Assembly (NCBI RefSeq): GCF_000499385.1
Contig: NW_013654342.1
Location: forward strand, 1 to 15,000
Direction of reading: 5' to 3'
Length of the DNA stretch: 15,000 nucleotides
Source: Eimeria necatrix
Lineage: Eukaryota > Apicomplexa > Conoidasida > Eucoccidiorida > Eimeriidae
The notes below the pieces were generated by a model. The model had not been told where the DNA came from, searched no databases, and saw only the letters and a program-made list of their open reading frames with translations. The position numbers and the translations under genes are program-made. Positions 8,018 through 15,000 of the stretch are shown in pieces. Position 1 is the stretch's first letter. Each line of letters begins with the position of its first letter.

Positions 8018-8466
8018 AGCTCTTAGACGGGAGAAGGGATCGGACAGCCACAGGGGGAGGATCGTCTCCTCCGCCTCCTCCCCGATCCCATAAACGTAGT
8101 CAAGGGGAGCAGCAGCAGCAGCAGCAGCAGCGCAGCCGCGGGCCTCCTGCAGCAGCACAGAGGACGGCACAGCCACGCTCTCAAGCCACGGCAGCAGAAG
8201 CAGCAGCAGCTGCAGCAGCAGCTGCAGCAGCAGCAGCAGCTGGCAGTGTCATGCTGCGGCTGCTGCTGTTGCTGACACGGAGCAGGCACATGTCAGCGGC
8301 TAATTGCAGCAGCACAACAGCAACAACAAAGCGAAGAACAGCAGCAAAAGCACCAGCAAGAGCAGCAGCAACAGCAGCAACGGCAGCAACAGAAGCACCA
8401 ACAGCACCGGCAAGAGCATCTCCACAAACGCCAGCAACAGCCGCAGCAAAAGCGGCAGCAACAGCC

Positions 8467-8497
<31 letters not shown>

Positions 8498-8801
8498 TTC
8501 TTGCCTCGTTGAGCGTGTGCGCTGCTACGCGCAGCACCGCCTCCAAAGCAGCATCTTCTGTCCAGGGGAGACGATCCCGATCCCCAGGATTTGGAGTGCA
8601 GCGGGAGACAAGAGAAGCAACAGCATAGTTGCTGCGGCGAAGAGACACGAGAAAAGCAGCATCGAAGTGCTGCGCTGCTGCGCGCCGCTGCTGCTGCTGC
8701 TCTGCTGCAGCAAGCTGCGCCAAACGGCCCTCGGGGGAAAACGCCGCAGTCGGCAGCAGCTGCACACGCGCTCCAGCGCACGCAGCACACACACACGCCG
8801 T

Positions 8802-8837
<36 letters not shown>

Positions 8838-9385
8838 AGGCAGCAAGGCGAGAGAAGCAGCAGCAAGGTAAAAGCAGCAGCTGCAACGGGAAGACAGCTG
8901 CAACAGCAGAAGCCACGCGGCCTGCAGCAACCTCTGTGCTCTGTCTAGCCCCGACGTCTCAAACAGGGGCAGCAGCAGCAGTACGAGCAGCAGCAGCAGC
9001 AGCAGCAGCAGCGAGTGCAGCTCTCCCGGCGGTCGCAGCAGCAGCAGCAGCAGCAACAGCTGCAGCAGGCCACCTGCCTACCAGGGGAGCAGCCTCGACA
9101 GGAGCAGCAAATATCTCAATCTCCAAAGCCTTTGCTTCGCGGTGCGTCAGCAGAGCCAGCCGAGTTTGCTGCAGCAGCAAAGAGACACGGGAGCTTCCCC
9201 GCTGCTGCGTCGACAGCAGCAGCTCGCTCTGGGAGAGAAAAGCCAAAAGACACCGCTGCAGGTCCCGCAGCAGCAGCTTCCGGGGGTCTTCATCCACCTC
9301 GCACAGCATCTCTTCTGCTGCTGCAGCATCTGCTGCTGCTGCTGCTGCTGCTGCTGGAGGCGAAAGCAGCGACTCCGCACCCCCG

Positions 9386-9418
<33 letters not shown>

Positions 9419-9493
9419 TCCACAGGGTCCTGCAGGTCCGCGTACAGCTCTGCTGCTTCGTCTATTGCGCCCACCTAAATAATACAACACAAC

Positions 9494-9526
<33 letters not shown>

Positions 9527-10433
9527 GACTGGGCCTCTAAAAGACACTCAAAAGGACAAAAGGAGAGAAAGTAGCAGCAGCAAACCGCGCCAATTTGCTG
9601 CAGCTGCATGCACGGGCCCTAGACGGGTGACGCGTCTTACCAGGTTCTGGCTCGCCGCAAAGGGATCGCCTGTCTCCATTTGCTGCTGCTGCTGCTGCTG
9701 CTGCTGCTGAGGTACCTCTCTAACCTTCCACGGGATAGGGACTGGCTGCTGCAGCAGCAAAGCGAAAAGCGCATGCAGCGGATAGGGGTCTGCTGCTATG
9801 AGGTGTCTCGACAGCAGCAGCAGCTGCCGCGCAACAGCTAGCCAGCTTTGGCCCTCGGCCGCGGACTGCATCTGCAGCGCAGCACAGAAACGCAGCAGCA
9901 GCAGCAGCAGCAGCATCAGTGTAACAGCAGCAACAAAGGGTGCAGGGCAGCAGCAGGGGGACTCGTGGCCACAAGACGTTCAGCAGCAGCGCCATAAACA
10001 GAAGGCAGCAGCTGCAGCAGCAGAGGGTGCAGCAAGTGCAGCAGCAAAAAAACAGCAGCTGCAGCAGCAAAGGCTACGGCAGCAGCAGCAGCAGCGCGAA
10101 CGGCCCACTTGTGCTGCTAAGGTCAGCTGCGAGGCGCAGCGCGCAGTGAGGGGCCCGAAGCAGCAAACTGCAGCAGGAGCAGCAACAAGAGCAGCAGCAG
10201 CTTCTGCTTCGTCTCCCTTAAGAGTGGCCAGCAGCGCGGAAACAGAGTGCTGCGGCAGGCTGTAAGACAGCAGCATGCAAAGAAAGGGTTTGCTGCAGCA
10301 GCAGCTAGCAGCAGCAACGCAGCTCAGGGCTATTTCCACTGGAGTGTCTGCTCTGTTTCCCAACGCAGACACAGCAGCAAAAAGCCGCCGGAAAACAGAA
10401 GCATAGTGCGGGAATCCCAAGCTCTTCTTCATC

Positions 10434-10475
<42 letters not shown>

Positions 10476-10960
10476 TCGAGGTTTGCCAGCAAGTTGCCGC
10501 TGCCGCCCGCGCCGCTGCTGCTGCCGCTGCTGCTGCTGTCGCTGCTGCTGCTGCTGCTGCCCTCGCGCTGCTGCACTGCAGCATCAGCCAGGGTCTGATA
10601 CCCCAGGGCCATTTCAGTGGTGAGCCGCAGAGCCACCTGCAGCAGCTCGCGGGCTATTTCGCGCTGGAGCAGGCCGTCTGCTGCTGCAGCAGCCGCTGCT
10701 GCTGCTCCGCCTTCCGCAGCAGCAGCAGCAGCGCCAGCAGCCACCGCAGCAAGAGGCTCGTGCTGCAGCAGCTCAAGGCACACTTCTAGCAGCCGCCGGC
10801 AGGGCAGCGCGAGCACGCGCTCCAGCTGTCTGTACACTGCAGCAGCAGCAGCAAGATGCAGTTGCAGCAGCCGCTCAACAAACAGCAGCAGCCGCAGCAG
10901 CCGGCCTCCCTGCATTGCAAATACAGACTTGGGGGCGTGGGCGTAGGCCTGCAGCAAACC

Positions 10961-10995
<35 letters not shown>

Positions 10996-11415
10996 CGCAG
11001 CAGCACGGGCATTCACCACAGCGCGCAGCAGCAGCAATAAGACTTTCTAGAGAAGCAGCCAGTGAGCTAGTCGGGCACTCTGCTGGCTTTGCTGCTGCTG
11101 CTGCTTTTGTTATTTCTGCTGCTTTTGTTCCTTGTTGCGTTTGCTGCTGCTGCTGCTGCTTTGCTGCTGCTGCTGCTGCTTAGCTTTCCTTCCAGAACTC
11201 ACCGGACGGTCCGGGCAGTTTGGAAGCTCCTGCGCAGCAGCAGCTGGGGGGTCTGAATCAGCAGCGGCTGCTGCTTCTGCTGCTGCAGCTGCTGCTGCTG
11301 TTTCTGCTGCTGCCGCACTTTCGTCCTCTTCCGCTGCAGCTGGCTGCGCAGGCGCGTTCGCAGGAGCGTCATCCGACTCTGCTGCATCCGCAGCTGCTGC
11401 TGCTGCTGCTGCGGG

Positions 11416-11459
<44 letters not shown>

Positions 11460-11720
11460 CCGCAGGCTGGCTGGAGCCCTCCAGGGCCCGCAGCGCAGCA
11501 GCAAGCAGGTAATCAAGACACTCGAAAATGAGGGAATAAACGGGAAGGCCCATCAGGGAAAGAGCAGCAGCAGCTTCTGCTGCTGCTCCCCGCAGCTGTG
11601 CTGCTGTTGAAAGAGAAGCTCTTGCAATTAAAGACAGCAGCTCCGCTATTTCCTCCATGCGCACAACCTCGGCAGACAGCTGGTGCTGCAGCAGACACAC
11701 ACACTAGCAGCAGCACATCC

Positions 11721-11755
<35 letters not shown>

Positions 11756-12544
11756 TGCTGCTGTTGCTGCGTGCGCCGTCTACACGAAACGCTGGACGTT
11801 CCTCTGCTGCTGCTGCCGCTGCTGCCACGCTGCCGCAATGAAGGCGCTGAAAGTGGAAGACGCCATTTGCTGCAGCTGCTGCAGCTGCTGCAGCTGCTGC
11901 AGCTGCAGCAGCAGTTGCAGCTGCTGCAGCTGCTGCAGCTGCAGCAGCAGTTGCAGGACGTACCATTCGCAGGGCCAGAAGGGGCGCAAGTGCTTCCCCG
12001 CTGCTGCTTGCTGCTGCTGGCTGCTTTTCCCCTGCCGCTGCTGCTTCTGCTGCAGCGAGCTGCTGCAGCAGCTGGGCTGCCAAGGCACTCTGCACCTGCC
12101 GCCAAACCCGCAGCACATCTCCTGCTGCTTCATCTCCTCCCTCTTCTGCTGCTGCATCTGCAACAACAGTTTCTGAAGGGCCCATGGAGAGGTGGCCTGT
12201 GGCCAGCCCCAGGAGGCTGTTCTCTGCTGCTGCTGCTGCTGCTGCTCCTGCTGCTGCTGCTGATATCCGCAGCCGGCACAGCAGGAACAGAGGCATCGGC
12301 TCTTCAGGCAACGAGTCCTCGCCTTCCTGAGGAGCCGTCCGCAGCACAGCAGCAACAGCAATTGCAGCAGCAGGTACGCCACAGGGCAGCAGCAGCAACA
12401 GCAGCAACAGCAGCAGCAGCCGCAGCAACTGCTGCTGCTCACGAGTGCCAGGTGCTGCGGCGTGTAGGGAGCCCGAAGCGTCTCCATAAGGGACGGCAGT
12501 TTGGTTGACAGTGTAACAACGTGCGTCTCTGCAGCAGCGGAGGA

Positions 12545-12580
<36 letters not shown>

Positions 12581-12900
12581 GGGCGCAGCAGCAGGGTCCG
12601 CACCAAGTGCTGCCAGCAACGAAGACACTGCTCGCGGAGGACACACTGAAGGCCTCGTGGCAGAAGGGACAATGTGGAAAGAAAAGGGTACAGTTGGCAG
12701 CACAGCTCCGGGGGCCCAGGGGCCCATTGCCTGCAGCAGCAGCAGCCCCGCCTGCTGCAGCTGCGGCAGCAGCACGCTGCACTGCAGCAGCTGCCGCAGC
12801 ACGTACGCCTGAGAGTCTTTCAGCTGTACGAACACCTGCCGCTGCACCCGGCAAACCCACGACAAGCAGCTCCGCAGCTGCAGCACGGCCTGAGCAGCAA

Positions 12901-12943
<43 letters not shown>

Positions 12944-13576
12944 TCGTCTAAGCTCACGGTTCAGGCAGCACAGATTAACTGCTGCCCGCAGATCTTGTTC
13001 AGCTGTTGCTGCTGCTTCGCCATCATACCAGCAAGATGCGCTCGCGCTGCCACAGCAGCAGCAGCACGTGCAGCAGCGGCAAGCCCAAACAGCAGCAGCA
13101 CCAACCCAAGAAGGGGCAGCAGCGCACAAGAAGCAGCTGCTGCAGGAGCTGCGGCAGCAGCAGCAGCAGCAGCAGCAGCACCGAAGCGCCCACCTCCTGC
13201 CTGAACCCCTCGAGGGTTTTAAGCCACTGCACAGCTTCATGGCGCTGCTGTGCTTGTTGCAGCTGCTGCTTCAGCTTGCCGCTGCTGCTGCTGCTGCTGC
13301 TGCTGCTGCAGCCGATCCACTGGCCCGCGGCCAGCAGCGCAGCAGCCGCCAGCAGCAGCACGTGCTGCAGCTGCGACCGCCTGAGGCCCACCCAAAGAAG
13401 GCCCTGGGAGTCCTTCAGTGCTGCTTCTGCTGCTGCCAAATCTTCCACAAGAGAAGGGGCTAAAGAATAAACAGCAGCAAACAGCAGCTGCAGCAGCAGC
13501 TCCAGGGTGGGCAGGCAGCAGTCCCGCGCAGCCACCCACAGAGCCAGCAGCTTGGCCATCGCCGGCGACCCGCCGC

Positions 13577-13620
<44 letters not shown>

Positions 13621-13744
13621 CTCTCCGCAAGCCACTCAGCAGGAGGAGAAAGACAAGACACGCAGCGAACAACAGCAGACAACACTGCGCCGAGGCCCTC
13701 TGGGGATACGCCCACGCTGAAGCCAATCCCCGCCACCACCGGCA

Positions 13745-13783
<39 letters not shown>

Positions 13784-14152
13784 AGGGGGGGGCGCTGCTG
13801 CCGTTGAGCGCCGCTGCTGACGGGTCTTGCTGCTGCTGCAGCAGCTGCCGCTCCCACGGCAGCAAGCCGTCCTCGTCTACTGCCTCCTCGGGGTGCTCCT
13901 CTCCCTCGTCGGCCAGTGCTGCTGCTGCTGCTGCTGCTGCTGCGCTCGGTGCTGCTGCTGCAGTCGTTGTTAGCTCCCACTGCTCCTCCGTGAGGTCGTC
14001 CCCAGCCAGCAGCAGCTGCGGGCAGCGCCGCAGCAGCAGCAGCAGCAGACGCGCAGCAACTTTTGCTGCTGCCATCTCCTCTGTTGACGGCGGCAGCCGC
14101 CAAGAAGACCCCGGAAGACAGGTAAGGTCGTTCAGCCCCGGATTGCTGCTGC

Positions 14153-14190
<38 letters not shown>

Positions 14191-14518
14191 GGCTTTGGAA
14201 CGTCTCCCCAATCAATTTCCGGCAGCTGAACTCCCAGTGAGTCTGCGGCTCCTGCTAAGAGGGTGGCGTTGCTGCTGCTGCTGTCTGCTGCTGGGTCTGC
14301 ATCGGCTGCTGCTGCTGCTGCTGCTGCTGCATCTTCGGAAGCAGCAGAACCGTCAGGGGCCTCTGCTGCTCTCAAACCCCCCCGCAGCCCGCAAGGGGCG
14401 CTGCTGATGCGAAGGGCCCCCAGAAGACAGGGTACAGTTGGGGGCCCCAGCAAAGGCTGCAGCGGGAGGTAGTGGGGGGCCCCCATCAGCAGCACGGCCA
14501 CTTCAGCAGCAGACGGCA

Positions 14519-14559
<41 letters not shown>

Positions 14560-15000
14560 GGCTGCGGGGGTGAGTTCTTGCCCTCGCCCCCAAATACCTG
14601 CTGCAACGCGCTGTGCAGCAGCAGCACCCGCCGCGCCAGCAACGGGTCCCCCTGCAGCAGCTGTACATACACCGCAGCAGCAGCAGCAGCAGCAGCCGCA
14701 TAGGACCTCGTGAAGGGAAGCAAAGCCCGCAACAGCAAAGCGGCAGCAGCAGCAGCTGCTGCAACAGCAGCAGCAGCAACTGCAACAGCTGCAGCAGCAG
14801 CAGCTGCAGCAGCAGCAGCGCACCGTTGTGAATGTCGTCTCCTGCCCTGCAGCTGTCCACGTGGGAGACGCAAGAAGCAGTGTGTCTGCAGCAGCAGCAG
14901 CAGCAGCTGCTGCTGCTGCTGCCGCCGCAGACGCTGGCTGCTCGGCGGCGCCAGAAGCAGCAGCAGCAGCAGCAGCAGCAGGGGACTCCCCTGCTGCAGT
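8018..15000 (-). CDS. Very large multi-exon gene: Ala/Leu-rich helical (solenoid-like) protein, 5' end beyond right edge
   Basis: Hand-built exons, in transcription order: 15000-14824 (partial), 14660-13029, 12889-12443, 12326-11964, 11846-11784, 11685-11203, 10948-10106, 9871-9641, 9474-9082, 8759 to about 8470, and 8146-8018. Apart from the 3' end near 8470, every junction is GT-AG and phase 0. Exon 2 (544 codons) holds DPLLARRVLLLHSALQQVFG, LGVQLPEIDWGDVPK, an acidic EGEEHPEEAVDED loop and helices ending near KLKQQLQQAQQRHEAVQWLK. Exon 3 has VFVQLKDSQAYVLRQLL; exon 6 AEVVRMEEIAELLSLIARA; exon 7 EIARELLQVALRLTTEMALG; exon 9 DPRKLLLRDLQRCLLAFLSQ; exon 11 PLDYVYGIGEEAEETILPLW. Paired Leu-rich amphipathic helices broken by poly-S, poly-A and poly-Q loops suggest a HEAT/ARM-like solenoid, as in importins, nucleoporins or ribosome-assembly factors. 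That is inference from composition; I recognise no family. Minus-strand coding is well supported, single exon ends less so. It may continue into the Gln-rich exons at 7462-5572. Confidence 0.6.
9475..9640 (-). other. Phase-0 intron, strong splice sites
   Basis: Donor GTAAGA (9640-9635) follows codon CTG of the segment DPFAASQNL. Acceptor TATTATTTAG ends at 9475 and is followed by VGAIDEAAELYADLQDPVE. This is the one placed intron whose acceptor is an AT-rich TTTAG rather than a CTG-tract CAG. It also contains a 10-CAG tract (plus strand) near 9495-9525. Its length is 166 nt. Confidence 0.65.
10949..11202 (-). other. Phase-0 intron with consensus donor GTGAGT
   Basis: The donor GTGAGT (11202-11197) follows ELPNCPDRP. 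The acceptor is TTTGCTGCAG, ending at 10949, followed by AYAHAPKSVFAMQGGRLL. The 254-nt intron has stops in the upstream frame (the unspliced frame ends in KEQKQQK and a stop at 11110). The unspliced reading after the donor is only poly-Q, poly-S and Lys. Confidence 0.65.
11847..11963 (-). other. Phase-0 intron, 117 nt, made largely of a palindromic CAGCTG repeat
   Basis: Donor GTACGT (11963-11958) follows LLALRM. Acceptor CCACTTTCAG ends at 11847 and is followed by RLHCGSV, then a short Ala run and EERPAFR, a 21-codon exon. The same frame stays open across this intron, so reading through it is an alternative; the donor, the pyrimidine-rich acceptor and the repeat content favour an intron. 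Confidence 0.5.
11882..11956. repeat. 36-bp tandem duplication of CTGCAG/CAGCTG palindromes
   Basis: A unit running from CAGCTGCTGCAG to CAGCAGCAGTTGCAG is repeated at an offset of exactly 36 bp. Each unit mixes CTG and CAG triplets on one strand, so it can fold back on itself, unlike the pure tracts elsewhere. It lies inside a predicted minus-strand intron. Confidence 0.85.
12327..12442 (-). other. Phase-0 intron, 116 nt
   Basis: Donor GTGAGC (12442-12437) follows APYTPQHLAL. Acceptor GCTCCTCAG ends at 12327 and is followed by EGEDSLPEEPMPLFLL. The two coding segments lie in different frames on either side and are joined only by this splice. The interior is CTG-rich. Confidence 0.65.

Larger units (their letters stand above)
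1..15000. repeat. Window-wide CAG/CTG trinucleotide tracts (overview entry)
   Basis: Pure or nearly pure CAG/CTG tracts of 8 to 22 units occur every few hundred bases in exons, introns and spacers on both strands. Examples: 842-907 (22 units), 1030-1062 (11), 2518-2562 (15), 3076-3114 (13), 5073-5111 (13), 7470-7511 (14), 7971-8006 (12) and 13580-13620. All six readings are open (Gln, Ala, Ser, Leu, Cys, Ala), which creates many false open frames. Genes were therefore called only from the non-repeat sequence between tracts. Confidence 0.9.

Noticed and set aside
8760..9081. Leu-rich minus-strand segment (SGLDRAQRLLQAAWLLLLQL) as a transmembrane exon
   Set aside because: Most of the hydrophobicity is CTG-encoded Leu and Cys. 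The region is bounded by GTAGGC and a GTGTGCAG acceptor and fits an intron better. Acceptors at 8934 or 8922 would make part of it coding, so the exon start stays open.
10960..11040. Possible mini-exon LLLLRAVVNARAAAS on the minus strand
   Set aside because: Its frame does not join either neighbouring exon with a supported splice pair, and it runs into poly-Ala.
12640..12700. CPFCHEAF, a zinc-finger-like string on the minus strand
   Set aside because: It lies in a different frame from the continuous exon AVLPTVPFSFHIVPSATRPS. No second Cys/His pair is spaced correctly.
12890..13028. Coding-looking segment AEQDLRAAVNLCCLNRELRR on the minus strand
   Set aside because: It falls within a stretch bounded by GTATGA and CTCAG, both phase 0, and using it needs an out-of-phase acceptor. 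I placed it in an intron, with real doubt.
13029..14660. Homology of the large protein to C53/CDK5RAP3
   Set aside because: Only an IDWGD string and a vague QLQH...KLKQ resemblance; the length and helical layout do not fit a protein of about 500 residues.

Overview
The window looks like nuclear DNA of a coccidian apicomplexan, most likely Eimeria. Three things point there: dense CAG/CTG trinucleotide tracts run through exons, introns and spacers and are read as poly-Q, -A, -S, -L and -C; short GT-AG introns can be read inside a long minus-strand gene; and a block of telomere-like AAACCCT repeats lies inside the chromosome. CAG-encoded homopolymeric amino-acid runs and interstitial telomere-like repeats are known hallmarks of Eimeria genomes. 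The species cannot be fixed from sequence alone. No rRNA, tRNA, CRISPR array or transposase was seen.

Layout. (a) 1-1000, minus: the N-terminal ~333 residues of a polytopic membrane protein with a transporter-like (MFS-type) look, running off the left edge. (b) 1001-2253: divergent spacer, which should hold the promoters of (a) and (c). (c) 2254-4281, plus: a complete, apparently intronless 675-residue transporter resembling the apicomplexan amino-acid transporter (ApiAT / SLC43-like) family, with large Q/A-rich insertions. (d) 4282-5571: convergent spacer with two neighbouring hairpins and a perfect palindrome. (e) 5572-7462, minus: two exons encoding a Gln-rich protein with (P)MQQQ repeats and a conserved-looking basic C-terminus; the intron between them carries six AAACCCT copies. 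(f) 8018-15000, minus: a very large multi-exon gene, open at the right edge, encoding an all-helical, Ala/Leu-rich, solenoid-like protein that I do not recognise.

The gene structures of (e) and (f) were rebuilt by hand from splice-site consensus and reading-frame continuity. Every intron I could place is phase 0, and most acceptors are a CAG at the end of a CTG tract. Block (e) has no in-frame start codon of its own, and its first exon joins the last exon of (f) in phase 0. Blocks (e) and (f) may therefore be one gene of more than 9.4 kb and more than 2,200 codons.

The two membrane proteins are head-to-head, and the large gene is convergent with the ApiAT-like gene. Beyond both being membrane transport candidates, nothing in the sequence ties the genes into one pathway.
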